Shown here: positions 1-11,729 of the stretch, piece after piece | How positions within the stretch are numbered: position 1 is the stretch's first letter | Layout: each line of letters opens with the position of its first letter | DNA from: Gnetum montanum | Lineage: Eukaryota > Streptophyta > Gnetopsida > Gnetales > Gnetaceae | Direction of reading: 5' to 3' | Assembly (NCBI GenBank): GCA_015680685.1 | Contig: MNCI01001041.1 | Location: 17,783-81,782 of the forward strand | DNA length: 64,000 nt | Translations under genes and position numbers: made by a program | Notes under the pieces: generated by a model | Told to the model about the DNA's origin: nothing | Databases searched by the model: none | The model's input: the letters and a program-made list of their open reading frames with translations, nothing else

Positions 1-12
1 CACACCATTAGG

Positions 13-516
13 ATGGCTTCTTCTCATGAAATCAACTCACCTAAGGACAACACAAGAGACGGTCAGCATCAGATGCATAACCCAGACCAGCCATGTCCTA
101 AACAATCTAAGGTCACATATACTCATCCTGATGAGTATGTCCCTGACTTTACTTTTATTCTCCATCAAGATGAACAACTGTGATGGAGAGATCTGCAAGG
201 TAACATCGTGTTACCCCCAGATAGATCTGCCCCTAACATGCTTTTCCATGCCTTAGCACAGATTGGCATGCAAGAACTGTTTGCGGAATACGTTCTGGAT
301 GATTATGACATGAGGGATTATCATCCCACAAATGCCCAACGTATTCGGGACGAAAGGTAGGAGAGCCAACATTCATTGTTGAAGGGCAAGGTCCCCCATG
401 TCATTAGTGAAATAGGAGATGAGGAACCCCTCACAATGGGTTTCTTAGAAAATGATGTTCCTCCTCCTCCCTCTGGTGAAGAGGTTAATTCAATTAACTC
501 ATGCTTATTACTTTAG
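13..516 (+). pseudogene. gag N-terminal fragment (element X, Athila-like)
   Basis: From the ATG at 13 the reading encodes the same Gag N-terminal module found in A, B1, C1 and D: a Y-T-H-P-D-E-Y-V-P-D-F-T-F-I-L-H core, then a W-R-D-L-Q-G-N-I-V-L-P-P block and a D-Y-H-P tail. A TGA interrupts it after the Q-D-E-Q-L segment and a TAG follows near 358. Similarity fades near 516, where AT-rich DNA begins, before any RS-rich, capsid-like or zinc-knuckle part. It is a truncated gag copy. Its LTR, if any, lies left of the window. The function of this N-terminal module is unknown to me. Confidence 0.7.
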
Positions 517-3014
517 TTGTTAGGCTCCTTCTAAAACTTCTTATGAGAAAATTTATCATATTATCCATCAGTTTCTTTGGTATGTTAAGTAACATTGAAA
601 AGGTTTTTCTAGAGTTTCTTTAGATATCTAAATTAGTAGCAAGAAAAATGAACGACTTGGTCTCATTAATTATTACAACTAGGATATTTCTTTTAGACGA
701 AAATGAATTACAAAGTACATTAATGAAGATGATGTTTCAATAGTCCTTTTAAGAAACAAACTTACTCTTAACACATTAGTTTGCAAATCCTCATCATCAT
801 CTTACCTCTTATTTGAACTACATGTAATGAGCTATACTACTAACAATGAGATGTTAGCCTAGTGGTATGAGTTTTGGCCTAGTAATCCTAGGTTACAAGT
901 TTGAATTTACTAGGTAGCACTGAGTTATAAACTTCTATAAATTTTGTGGTGTACCTATATTTCACTTATTTCGGGTTTTCACACCCCCTCCACTATTTCT
1001 AGAGTATGATGCCCCCACACGCCCACAACTCCCCACCCCTCCCAAAGTTTTACTAGAAAAATAAAAAATATGGCATACATACCTAGTTGTATTGTTTGTT
1101 TTTTTAATGAATATGAGTAGAATACACGTAGGGAGTTGGAACCTTAAAATAATTGTAATATAGTCCTATTAGAACTTTAGAACTTAGCATTTTCCACTAG
1201 AATTTTATAGGCTAGAAATTTTATGCAAATCACATGTAGCAACCAAAGAGAGTTGGGAAAGACCAAAAAAAAATAGAAAAAGAAAAGAAACTACAAAACA
1301 TGTTAGAAATTGCTAAACATGAATTGAAAATGAGGAACTTTGCCTAGCACCATTCAATTAGCTAGATATTCTCTATCATAACTCAGGTGCACATAGTTTA
1401 GTCCCTAAGAGTTTAAATGTTAATGAACTATGTCATTATGGTGAAGCTAGAGCTAGATCAACTAGTAGAAGCAATGGGAGAAACAATAATAATGGTAGAA
1501 TTCTCACTATTGCCCTTGGATCTAACATAAAAAAACTCATGGATGCCCAATAAGAAGACCTTAATTGAGTACAGAGTTCAGAACCTAAAAGGTTTTAGAC
1601 TTTATCTTCAACCGGCAATTGTGAACAAAGAAGAAGTTTTATGGGTTAAAAAATTTTAACCCATAAATTACATCATGTTATATAAAGCTCAAACACACTC
1701 TTAAAATGTAAAACCAAATAAAATTAAATTTGAGATCTAAAATTGGATAAAAAATGCTAAAATTGATTTTGTTATGGATAAAATATTATTTAGCATCACC
1801 AATTGATTTTCCTGGAGCATTATGAATAGAATATTATTTAGTGTTACCAATCTATGATTAGTGGTTGGCCTCTTGGTCAAAATGAATTTTTGGGGGGTGT
1901 TGGACCAAAAAAAAAATGAATAATAATATTAAAAAAATTTGAAGTACATTAGATCATTAAAGAAAGAATCTAAAGAAAAAGCCAAATGATTTTGGGGATG
2001 TCTTTTTAGGTTTTCATCCTAAAAAACCTCCCCTGGGGTAGAAAAAGAATTATAGACATTACCCCTTATTTAGAAGCACCCTCATGAGTTTTCACTTTTT
2101 ACTACAAGGTTTCTCATAAAGAGAAGAGGAAAATTCTCTTTTGAACCAAAAGAATACATGAATAAAAAATAAGGAACAAATAGCAACAAAATCTAAAAGC
2201 TTTACATATTTGAGCTTCCAAAATAAAAATAAATTAATATTATAGAAAATAAATTAATTTTTTAACTTTTACTAGGAGCTTTTTGCTTAAATTTGTTGCT
2301 AAAAAGTGACATCTTTGTGAATTTCATATTTGACTCTTGAAGAGAGTTCATAGTTATGTTCTTATTGCTGGAAAATAACTACACACCAAAGCTTTCAAAT
2401 AGAGTAGAGAAGAGGTAATTAAAGACAATTCCAAATGCAAAGAAATGAAGTAGACAAAGCATGCTGATCACTAATAATGACTTCATTGATGCTGAGTAAT
2501 AAGGCACTCAAAAAAAATATGAAAAAAAGAAATTTCACTTCTATAAAGAGGAGAGTGAGGAGAAACATTTTCCATATGTTTAAGACAAGTGCCAATATGA
2601 AGACCTTGATGAATAAGACATCATAAAAAATAGGAATGTTAGGAAATGTAGGAGCTCTCCAAATATCTTTAATTTTTCTCATTTAAGAGTTCACTTATAA
2701 TTTCATATTCCATGCCTAATTAAATTTTTTTATCAATAAAATCATTCTTTGTAATAATCTCATAATCAACTTTCAAATTAAAAGGAAAAATAAATCTACC
2801 ATTCTTTCAAATAATATATAGAAAAGCTTGATGAAAACTATGGATAACTTTAAATAAATTTTTAAGATTTGAAATTAATTTTCTTCTTTCTATTTAAGTC
2901 ATAGAAACTAGAGGTTTCATTCCAAGTAATCCATTTATCATGTATATGTAGACAAGAAACTATAGCGATATCATATTTTCTTCAAGTGGTACATAATCTA
3001 GATGCATTAGTAGT
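517..3014. other. AT-rich DNA without a recognisable gene
   Basis: I found no protein domain here on either strand. The open frame at 2,419-2,682 (-) is rich in Phe and Leu, as expected from AT-rich DNA, and has no motif. The only recognisable item is the SINE-like head near 841. The stretch ends at the target site of element A and may continue at 11,497-11,729, which is equally AT-rich. Confidence 0.5.
841..960 (+). mobile_element. Possible tRNA-derived SINE head
   Basis: TAGCCTAGTGG at 855-865 fits the pol III A box (TRGCNNAGYGG). AGTTTGAATTT at 898-908 resembles a decayed B box (GGTTCGANNCC), about 40 bases downstream as in tRNA-derived SINEs. The rest does not fold as a tRNA cloverleaf, so it is not a tRNA gene. 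The 3' end is not defined and no target duplication was found. Confidence 0.35.
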
Positions 3015-3917
3015 TGATGAAGTATCATTAGTTGATGCATCGACTAGGCCGTGTACACGGGGTCACGTATACTCGACTGCGTCAACACGGCCCCATCGAT
3101 GTAGCCTTCCATGCGTCGACGTGGCCCTGTTTACGCGGAGCCTATTTCGACCTATAAATAAGAGGGCCTTTCGCCTCATTTAGGTACCTTTCAGTTAGTT
3201 ATAGTGAAGCTCTTGCAGTTTGTTCTCATAGGAGATAGAATATTTTCCAAGTGCCTGTAGCAGGTGTAAGAAAAGTGATCAGCTCTTTATTTGAGCATTG
3301 ATGTATCTAAGCCCATTGGCGTGAACGGCAATAAAGACGAACTCTTCAAGCATTCTTGGCAGCATTTAGGCTTAGTCATTTATTGCATTCATTAGTTTAA
3401 TATGTTTATGCTTTGATTGTTACTAAAGTTTATGTTATTATTATTTTAATCGCTTTTGCTCTCTTACAAGTTTGTAAAGACCATAAGTACAACCATCTCG
3501 AATGTAAACCCAACACTTGGTAACCCAGTGACGCTTAACGTTTGGTAACCTAGTAGTGTTTAGGGGATGCTCGGAATGCACCCAGAAGATGGGATTGGAT
3601 ACTTATGCTAGGAGTAGTTAAGATTTAGATTAAGATAGTCTTAGATTACTTAATACTCTAGCCTTACTTTCCAAGATAATTAGACGCCAAAAGATAAAGC
3701 AAAAAGCTGTAAAAATCATTAGCCTTAAATCTCACTTAACCATCGCGAGCAGAACATCACAAGTGAGATTAGGAAGACAGCAACCGTTCTAACCCAAGGT
3801 TTCATTGGTTAGGGTTTGGTGTATGTTAAGTGCTTACAGTCTATAGAATTCGACTGAATTGCATGTGAACACCCGTGATTCGTATGGTTGGGCGTAGGGG
3901 TACCTAGCTGCTCATCA
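3015..3917 (+). repeat. 5' LTR of element A
   Basis: Begins TGATGAAG and ends CTCATCA. U3 holds repeated GTCGAC/ATCGAT-type palindromes; a TATAAATA box lies at 3,153-3,160 and AATAAA at 3,330-3,335. The copy at 10,609 matches along its length, apart from a rearranged U3. Confidence 0.85.
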
Positions 3918-3918
3918 T

Positions 3919-3936
3919 TGGCGCCATTACCGGGGA
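3919..3936 (+). other. Primer-binding site, tRNA-Asp type
   Basis: TGGCGCCATTACCGGGGA starts one base after the LTR. It matches the complement of the plant tRNA-Asp(GTC) 3' end with two changes, both of the type left by C-to-T or G-to-A decay. Confidence 0.8.
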
Positions 3937-4083
3937 CTGTTAGTCTTACATGCGTCATCTAACCTTAGTGAAATTATCATTCAAGTCATTGGAACGGACC
4001 CAGGATAGAAACATTTACGCACACTAGGCAGATTAAAGTAAATAGTAAGGTACACTGATTACATGGACCATCTAACGTCCAAC

Positions 4084-4690
4084 ATGTCTTCTCACAGGAG
4101 AGAGGTATCCAACCCACCAGTGCCACAAGAATGTCGGGTGGTGTACAAGCATCCCGATGATTATGTCCCTGAATTCACTTTCGTCCTACATCAGGATGAG
4201 CATCTACGATGGTGAGACATGGAGGACAACATCGTACTACGACTCAACCGATCGGCTCCTGCAATACTATTTCACAATCTTGGTAGACTAGGCATCCAGG
4301 ACCATGGAGTGGAGTATGTTATGGAGGATCATGACTACCGAGACTATCATCCCACTAAGGGTCAATGAGCATAAGACCAGCAGCAGGTGGAAAGATATGA
4401 AAACTTGAAGAGGAAACAATTTAGTAACCCCTTATTCTCGCAAGGGTTGCAGGATGATGGGGATCCCATCTTTCATGATTCCCATTCGACCGAACTTTCC
4501 CTGGGGCAGCAGATTCTTTAGTCCATCATCCAGAGCAAGCCTCCAAGTGACCAAGATCCTCAAGGGGATGGAGGGTCACATAGTAAGGATGGGCAGGATG
4601 ATCGAGGTCGTCATCAGGGTAGAGGGGGAGATTGACACTGGAGCGGTGGCGAGTCCTCTCCTTCTTCTTTGTCCTCTTGCTCTCCTATAC
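4084..4690 (+). pseudogene. gag fragment of element A
   Basis: The ATG at 4,084 opens a Gag N-terminus with V-V-Y-K-H-P-D-D-Y-V-P-E-F-T-F-V-L-H and, after a TGA, N-I-V-L. It continues through further stops into a Gly/Arg/Ser-rich stretch ending S-S-C-S-P-I-P-H, like the Ser/Arg/His-rich region of the B elements. Near 4,690 the sequence jumps into the integrase core. The capsid-like core, zinc knuckle, protease, RT and RNase H are gone. Confidence 0.75.
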
Positions 4691-4697
4691 CTCATGT

Positions 4698-5392
4698 GCA
4701 CTCATTTTAGATAATGGGACTCATTTCATGGATGTCACTTTTCAAAAACTCATGCAACACTTGGGGGTCACCCATAAATTCACAACACCCTACCCCCCCC
4801 AAGCCAACGGGTAGGCCGAAGTCACCAATAAGGAGATCACCAAGATCCTTACCCAAACCATTAGCAAATACAGGAGGGATTGGAGTACCAAACTTAACGA
4901 TGCCCTATGGGCCTATCGCTCCACTTGAAAACTTCCTGTAGGGTACTCTCCCTATGAGTTAGTGTACGGAAAGTTACCAACACTTCCAATTCAGGCTGAA
5001 CTCTGCACACTATCCATCACCAGTGACTTAGGCCTTGATCTCCCACTAGCACAACATAAACAACTTATCAATTTAAGTGTGCTAGATGAGAACTAATTAG
5101 TGGCCCTGTCTTCAAATGAAATCCACAAGGCCTATAACAAAAAATGACATGATCTTAGGGTTTGGAAGGTCACATTTAGATGTGGAGACAAGGTGTTGTA
5201 TTGGAACCCCTCACATGTATTTCAACCAAGCAAGTTTCAAACATTGTGGGAGGGACCTTACATTGTCTCCGAAACCTTCCCATCTGGGGCCTTGCTTATC
5301 CACAAACTTGAGAACCTCACTAAAACGTAGTTGGTCAACCGCCAACAACTGAAACCTTTCCGTGAACTCCACTCAACCAGTGATCTCGCCTC
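4698..5392 (+). pseudogene. Integrase, C-terminal half (element A)
   Basis: Starts at the second catalytic Asp in L-I-L-D-N-G-T-H-F, continues to T-P-Y-P-P-Q-A-N-G and, after a TAG in place of Gln, A-E-V-T-N, which carries the catalytic Glu. [15 protein letters not shown] follows, then the C-terminal domain with L-W-E-G-P-Y-I-V, the GPY/F motif of Ty3/gypsy integrases. The N-terminal HHCC zinc finger and first catalytic Asp are absent. Several stops and a frameshift make it non-functional. The same region is recognisable in D at 19,331-19,934 (-). Confidence 0.85.
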
Positions 5393-6142
5393 GTCATCAC
5401 TAGGACAGCCTCGCTCCATTTTTCATGTCTCCTCCTTTCCACCCAGTTGTGGGGAAGATCGTCATCCCTGCTAACCCATTCCACTACACCCCTCACCATT
5501 TTGTAATTTTTTATTTTACACTTCTTTGTTTTACACTTTTTTTTTCAACATTGTTCATATGTTTGCCAATTCTTATTAGTTTTTTCCTTTCTTTAACTAT
5601 TTTCCATTTCTTTGTGTGTGTTTCATTTTTCACGTGATGGCTAATGCATCGTCTTATTGTCATTAGGTGTCTGGCGTAGATGGCTTTCATTGTGATGGGT
5701 AATGTACAATAGTCCACCTAGTTATCTGGCTCCCGCCCTCGCATGGTTGTCCTTAGACTTTACGTCTATTTTTAGCTCATAAATTTGGTAGTGAGTCCAC
5801 GTTATCCACCCATTCACCCACTCCATGATTTTCCTTCTGTTGAGAACATGCAACCCCTTCACTTAAAAACATTGTAATTGATGTGTGACTTGTGTAGTTC
5901 CCAGACTCAAGGATGATCCATTGGTTTGAATTGGGTGTGAATTCAAGGGGAATGCAACATTCGTCGCTCTCTCTTGTCCCCTGGGTTGTTGGTGTGTCCT
6001 TATAGATTTCCTACCACTCCATGTTCTTCTCTCCAAAGAAGCTCTTGGGCAAGCCGACCTTGCATGGTGTGATCCTCACCAGATATATATATATATATAT
6101 ATAAAACCAAATAAACATGAGAACACGCATGGGTCTTTGCAT

Positions 6143-6188
6143 GGTATGGTTCCCACAGTGAAAAAAACATGAGGATTCAAAGCACACC
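6143..6188 (+). other. Stem-loop, degenerate first copy (element A)
   Basis: GGTATGGTTCCCA and ATTCAAAGCACACC form the outer stem seen in the intact copy at 6,229-6,290. The inner stem is decayed. The two are tandem copies about 86 bases apart. Confidence 0.55.
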
Positions 6189-6228
6189 CCTTGGTCGAAT
6201 ACATGTGAACATGCATGGGTCTTTGCAT

Positions 6229-6290
6229 GGTGTGGTTCCCACAGTGAAAAAAAAATCATACCATCACTATATGGGAATTCAAAGCACACC
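6229..6290 (+). other. Conserved stem-loop (element A)
   Basis: GGTGTG pairs with CACACC; after a one-sided bulge (TTCAAAG), TTCCCA pairs with TGGGAA. Related stem-loops at 25,401-25,469 (B1), 57,640-57,693 (B2) and 18,547-18,593 (D) keep the outer stem but use different paired inner stems. The role is unknown; an RNA signal for packaging, export or 3' processing is possible. Confidence 0.65.
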
Positions 6291-7059
6291 CCTTAGACTG
6301 CCTCTCATGGGCCACAAGCACTAGTTATGGGACTTCCTTCGTCCCCTCTAACTTAGTCCTATTTCACTTCCTTCCTTTCACATTTTTTGGAGTGATGGTT
6401 CTCTGTGGGTGCATTCCTGCCTCCTTGGGGGATGGCTGGGGCTTCGTCTATTGTTGCGATGTCACTGTATGTAGACGGTTTTGGGTCTGAACTTAGGAAC
6501 GGTTCTACCAGGTCACTTAACCACAATCGCACATGGGGTTTCATGTGACTGATGATCGGAATTTCCATTCTCTCATCTCTCTCTTCACCCATTTCTCTCT
6601 GTAACTCACCTCATTGCCTATCTTATGTTGTGAAAATTCGTCATGGTTTCCATGGGCTTCTCATGCCTTGGTGAGATCTCTTGGGTAGGAGTATTAACTG
6701 GTGACCACCATTTCTTGGCCCTGGGGCCCATAGACCCTAATGTTGAGGATATGCAGGGGCTACTAAGGCTATTGCCTACTATGGGGAGGACCCACCTGCA
6801 TATTTTGGTCTTGCTTGTTAAGTCTCCCATCCTTTGGATTTCGTGGTTAATTATTTTCTAGGTTCCATCGCTTGATGTCTTCCTTGCAGAGTTATTTTGC
6901 ATCATTTTCTCCTATTTTTGACTCTTTTTCAAGCCTCGATTACCTTCCTCCTATCCTCTGCCATGACCAGGCCTCTCATGCGCTTCTACCACCCCAATTT
7001 TGTGTTTCAAATTCATCATTTTGGGCTTTTTCTGGGCTAATCAATGCTGGTCAACGGGT

Positions 7060-7115
7060 GGACACACCTGTGTATACGGGGCCCCGTCGACGTAGTGCCC
7101 AATCCCTATATATAT
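7060..7115 (+). promoter_or_regulatory. Internal LTR-U3-like promoter segment upstream of ORF3
   Basis: TGTGTATACGGGGCCCCGTC, followed by GACGTAG, resembles the U3 palindrome region of element A's own LTR, and TATATATAT lies at 7,107-7,115. It is about 400 bases upstream of the ORF3 ATG. It could be a second promoter or a fragment of a recombined LTR. No experimental support is visible. Confidence 0.35.
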
Positions 7116-7513
7116 GGCCATTACATTTTCATTTTTCATCATTTGAAGCACAAATTGGAAGGAGATTTTGCCATTTTTTCTGTCCAACTCTTCTCTACAT
7201 ACCTACATTCTATCCCATGTCTACATCAATCGATCCTTACCCTTTTAAGCAACTGGAGGTATGCTCTTAGTCATGGGGGGTGAAGCCTATGTGTAATTAA
7301 TTAATTAATTAATTAGTTAGTTAATTACGGAAACAATCATTTAAATTTCAACTCATCCTTTGTTGTTTTTGGCTCTAACTCATAAATTAACACTTTGGGA
7401 GACTTAAAGAAATGCCTGTGCCAACAACATAACTTAGTCGAACTGAGAAGGTGTATAAGGACCATCTTGAGCTACTTATGCACAATCTAATGGGTGGTTA
7501 TGTTTGATTGCAG

Positions 7514-10356
7514 ATGGCACCCAAACTGAGGCATCTAAGAGGCGAAGAACCATCACAACCGAGGGACAAGCACCCACGAACAAGAAGGGGACGAAGCGGG
7601 CAACAACCAGAGCATGCAGAGTGCTCTCATGCAACTGGCCCCCTCCGCAAAGAACTTGATGTGGAATCTATCCATCAGATTCTCGAAGAGGAAATTTCTA
7701 GTGAATAATTACAAGGGGATGAGACTTCGGGGATAGCACCACGACTTGAGGTCACCCTAACCTAAGCTTGTCTTGATGCTATCAAGTGTGGGAGGTACAA
7801 CGGATGGTCCTCCAAGAGCTAAACTTTGGACCATTCCTCGAGAACACACCAGAAGAAGTGAGGCTCCAACTGCAAAACTCTCTGATGTGGCCAATCATCA
7901 CAACTAGTGGTGAATGGTACTTAGGAGAGACCTATCTCTTATGGATGAACCAGCAACCGGGGTCTAGAGTAAGAATCAAAGACATTTATGTCTCTTACTC
8001 TTCAGAGGCGATAGTGTAGGCTCTGGGGTTGCCCGAAATCGAAGCAGATGTGGTGAAAATTCCAAAAAAAGTTGACCCAAAGGTAAAGGTGGAATGGACC
8101 AAATGGTGCTATGGCGTAGAGTGCAAGGAATTTGGCTCTTTGACCATGGTAGAGGGGGTATACTCAAAGATCGTGTCTTACCACTTGAACCCAACGGTAA
8201 GACCCAAGAAAATGACAGCCTTCTCCGCTTGTGCATGTATCGCCTTGAGTGGGAAATTCTCAATGAGTCTCCCACAACTATTGTTCTTGGAGATTGAAAA
8301 GAGGTTCGTTGAGAGAGAACGTGGAAGATGAGCTCTCTGCTTTCCCTGCCTCATCCGAAAGTTGTGCAAATAGGCAGGGATAGCACGATACTCCAATGAT
8401 ATAATCCGGTATGCCCCAATTGCCTCTTGGTAGGAAATGATGAAGGATAAAACTCCTTCCATCACACAGATAGAGGAGGAGCAGCAACCACCTCCACCAC
8501 TTGCACAAACAGCAAGGTTGGGTTCGCAAACGATTGCAGAACACATCCATAAAATCTGAGAAATGCTCTTGATCCAGCAAGAGAAATCTAGTAGGACTGG
8601 TGGAGGAGAAGACCCTTTGGTGTATCGCCCTACAATGAGCCACCTGGAGCAAGTGGCTTGATCAGTTAGCTTACTTGAAAGAGTAGGGCCGATGTTCTTT
8701 GTAGCTCTAATGCAAGTTCCTACACGAACAGGTCCTAGTGTCCGAGAGGTAACAGTGTCCAGACAACAGTTATTTCCCAGAATTTTTGGGAATGATGCTA
8801 CCTTTTCGGTACGCTTAGAAGATGGTCAAGGGGCAACAGTCTTGGTGATGTAGCACCAAGGATAGGAGACTGCGGTCGAAGTGATTGCTGATACAATTTC
8901 TATGGCTCTCAATGCACCAGCAGCACCTGTATCAGATGTTCATGGACTTCAAGATGTACAGTGCCAGAACTTTGCATAGCAAGATTAATGTAGCCCAACA
9001 TGAGGAGTTGTTGGACTGATTGGTGGGAACTGGGCAACCGCTACCAGATGTCTTCAACCTTCTGGACAACATTACTGCAACCTAGTTGGAGCTATTGTCG
9101 GCAAGGGGTAAGAGCCTCATTTTGGAAGGGCAACTTGAAACTGCTTAAGCCACCTATTAACGCTTGGCAACAGAAGTGGCCCAATTAAGAACCAAACTTG
9201 TTGATTCGGCTCTTCTCAACCATGAAATCACCAAAGATGAAGCTTGTCAACAGCTTCAACTCAAACTTCAGATAGTTGAGGATGAGTGAGAGTCAGCGAT
9301 CTTTGATAAGTCCTTGGCAGACGTTCAAGCATATAGTTTAAACAAGGACTTGATGGAGGTTCGCTAGGAGAACATCTGATTGACCACGGAGGTTCATTGC
9401 CTGTACAATGTTGGTGTGGAAAATGAACACATGAAAAATTTTATCCACCAACAGCAAGAAGAACTAGCTAGGGTGAATGCTGACATAAGAAGGTTGGCCG
9501 CTGAGAACCGAAATCTGTCAATGAAGGAGGTTTAGGCATTGCGATAGAAATTTGCAATTGAAATTGGAAGAATGAGGTCCTAAAATTTGAAAATATAAAA
9601 AATAATTACAAGGACCAAGTGGGATTACAGAATGAAGTAAACAAAAAGGAGATTCAGGTCGCAAAGGCCAAAATAAACCAAGTGCTCCAACAACTTTGAG
9701 AAGGAGGCGACGTATGGAAACCTATCTTTGATGGGTTGAATGCCTATGATCAAGCTAAAATCCACCTTAAGGAGCTGCAGATTGAGGAGATTATGGAATA
9801 TATGAAGCTTGTCAACCTTCACTATGAAAACCTGGCTATGCTCATAGCCGGGAGACCACGGTCAGAGGTGGAAAAGCAACTAGCCGTCTTGTATTCTCTA
9901 TACGAGGGTGAGTTCCAGGAGCATAAAGCAACAAAGAAAAAATTGACAATAGCAAACATGGAACTCGGGGTTCTCAACACGTAATTTGAAGGATAATATA
10001 CAGTCACAAAGAACCTGGGCCATCGAATGAATGACTACCAATAGCTGCAGGCATCAATTCGAGTGTTCAACATCGAACAAAAGTAGTTCGTAGCCTGGTT
10101 TGTCAACCTAAAAGAACTCTTCCTAGTGCTGCCATGCCCTTGGGAGGTTCTAGTTCTAGCACACATTGGTGAAGCTACCTAGACAGTGAACGATCCCAGA
10201 AGTAAAGAAGAAAAAATGAGGGCTCTCTTGGAGGCTTTTTGGCTGCCTCTAGAAGTTGCAGCTGCTGCTGGACAACCATCATTCATGCCACCACCATCGC
10301 ATGGGCTAGAAGCTGGTGAAGGTCTGTCAGAACCACTACCCCTAAGGATGATGTGA
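7514..10356 (+). pseudogene. Third ORF of element A, coiled-coil protein, downstream of integrase
   Basis: The ATG at 7,514 directly follows TTTGATTGCAG, a good splice acceptor, so the ORF may have been expressed from a spliced RNA. The basic N-terminus (R-G-R-S-G-Q-Q) is followed, after stops and frame changes, by a domain with V-R-I-K-D-I-Y-V-S-Y-S-S-E-A-I and A-L-G-L-P-E (about 7,940-8,035). From about 9,170 to 10,180 one frame, broken by single stops, is rich in Leu, Glu, Lys and Gln with heptad spacing: a long coiled coil. The end is Pro/Ala-rich with a TGA at 10,354. Around 940 codons in all. I see no signal peptide or transmembrane anchor, so it does not look like an envelope protein. 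Function unknown. Confidence 0.55.
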
Positions 10357-10597
10357 TCTTCTCCAACAATTTTGTGCATCGTTCTACACGGTAGAGACTC
10401 CAGGATCGGCAAGGTGTTCAATTTTGTCTCTGAACACCATATTTTCTATAACCTATCCTTCTCTGTAACTTGGGCACTTTTTCAAATTGATGTTTTGTCA
10501 TGTGTGTGTGTCATGTGTGTGTTGAGTCATGTGCATTGTCAATAAAAGACCATACCTTCCAAATTGTAGAGTAGCTTGAGGATGAGTTTTTACTCAG

Positions 10598-10608
10598 TCG
10601 TGGGGGTA
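10598..10608 (+). other. 3' polypurine tract (element A)
   Basis: CAGTCGTGGGGGTA abuts the TG of the 3' LTR, as the plus-strand priming site should. The preceding TTGAGGATGAGTTTTTACT is shared with B1, B2 and D, which marks the end of the internal region. Confidence 0.75.
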
Positions 10609-11496
10609 TGATGAAGTGTCATTAGTCGATGCGTCGACTAGGCTGTGTATACAAGGCTGCATTGATGCAGCCTCGTCGACGTAGCCTTCCATGTGTCAAC
10701 ATGGCCCCATTTACGCGGAGCCTATTTCGGCCTATAAATAAGAGGGCCTTTCGCCTCATTTAGGTACCTTTCAGTTAGTTATAGTGAAGCTCTTGCAGTT
10801 TGTTCCCCCAGGAGATAGAATATTTTCCAAGTGCCCGTAGTAGGTGTAAGAAAAGTGATCGTCTCTTTATTCGAGCGTTGGTGTATCTAAGCCCATTGGC
10901 GTGAATGGTAATAAAGACAAACTCTTCAAACATTCCTTGCAGCATTTGGACTTAGTCATTTATTGCATTCATTAGTTTAATATGTTTATGCTTTGATAGT
11001 TACTTAAGTTTCTATTATTGTTATTTTAATCACTTTCGCTCTCTTACAAGTTTGTAAAGATCATAAGTACGACCGTCTCGAACGTAAACCCAATACTTGG
11101 TAACCCAGTGATGCTTAACATCTGGTAACCCAGTAGTGTTTAGGGGATGCTCAGAATGCACCTGGAAGATGGGATTAGATACTTATGCTAGGAGTAGTTA
11201 AGATTTAGATTAAGATAGTCTTAGATTACTTAATACTCTAGCCTTACTTTCCAAGATAATTAGATGCCAAAAGATAAAGCAATAAGCTATAAAAATCATT
11301 AGCCTTAATCTCACTTAACCATCGCAAGCAGAACATCACAAGTGAGATTAGGAAGATAGCGACCGTTTTAACCCAAGCTTTCGCTGGTTAGGGTCTAGTG
11401 TATGTTAAGTGCTTATAGTCTATGGAATTCGACCGAGTCATGTGTGAATGCCTGTGATTCGTATGGTTGGACGTAGGGGTACCTAGCCGCTCATTA
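10609..11496 (+). repeat. 3' LTR of element A
   Basis: Pairs with the LTR at 3,015-3,917. TATAAATA at 10,733-10,740. The terminal CA has become TA (CTCATTA). U3 differs from the 5' copy in the arrangement of the GTCGAC-type palindromes. Confidence 0.85.
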
Positions 11497-11729
11497 GTAG
11501 CCAAAGCTCTTTTATTAAAAGGAAGCCACTATGGGTTTAATTATTTAAGCACATCTTCTGAAATTGTAATATGATTATAATTTCAATATTTACTAAGCTC
11601 ACACTAAATCTTTTAAATTTAAAAATATCTAAATTTGGAATTTTTTAATTTTTTTATAAATCACTTTTATAAATAATCAAATTAACATTAATATCTAAAA
11701 TATGATTTTTTTTATTCTTGCATACCATG

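Larger units (their letters stand above)
5393..7513 (+). other. Non-coding region between integrase and ORF3 (element A)
   Basis: Holds, in order: a CAGTTGTGGGGAAGATCGTC tract near 5,443; a T-rich stretch with repeated TTTTACA (5,508-5,640); the two hairpins listed separately; an internal promoter-like segment near 7,060-7,115; a second purine motif TTAGTCATGGGGGG ending at 7,280; and a TTAA-rich run (7,297-7,330). The order of these modules parallels 24,860-26,735 in B1 and, partly, 17,309-19,330 in D. Short open frames here show no domain. Confidence 0.6.
3015..11496 (+). mobile_element. Element A: complete Athila-like LTR retrotransposon with internal deletion
   Basis: Two direct LTRs (3,015-3,917 and 10,609-11,496) flank an internal region that starts with a tRNA-Asp-type PBS and ends with a polypurine tract. 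The flanks read GTAGT (3,010-3,014) and GTAGC (11,497-11,501), a 5-bp target duplication with one mismatch. Internal order: gag fragment, integrase C-terminal part, non-coding segment with hairpins, long third ORF. Protease, RT, RNase H and the N-terminal half of integrase are missing. A downstream third ORF and the tRNA-Asp PBS are known features of the Athila lineage. The LTRs differ at many positions and by indels, so the insertion is old. Confidence 0.85.

Noticed and set aside
855-908. tRNA gene
   Set aside because: Boxes A and B are present but no acceptor stem or anticodon arm forms.
2419-2682. 87-codon hydrophobic frame on the minus strand
   Set aside because: Composition follows AT-rich DNA; no start context, motif or second copy.
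7514-10356. Retroviral-type envelope gene
   Set aside because: No signal peptide, transmembrane segment or cysteine pattern; a coiled coil dominates.
9625-10421. Minus-strand open frames opposite the third ORF of A
   Set aside because: Mirror frames of the coiled-coil coding strand with no motif.
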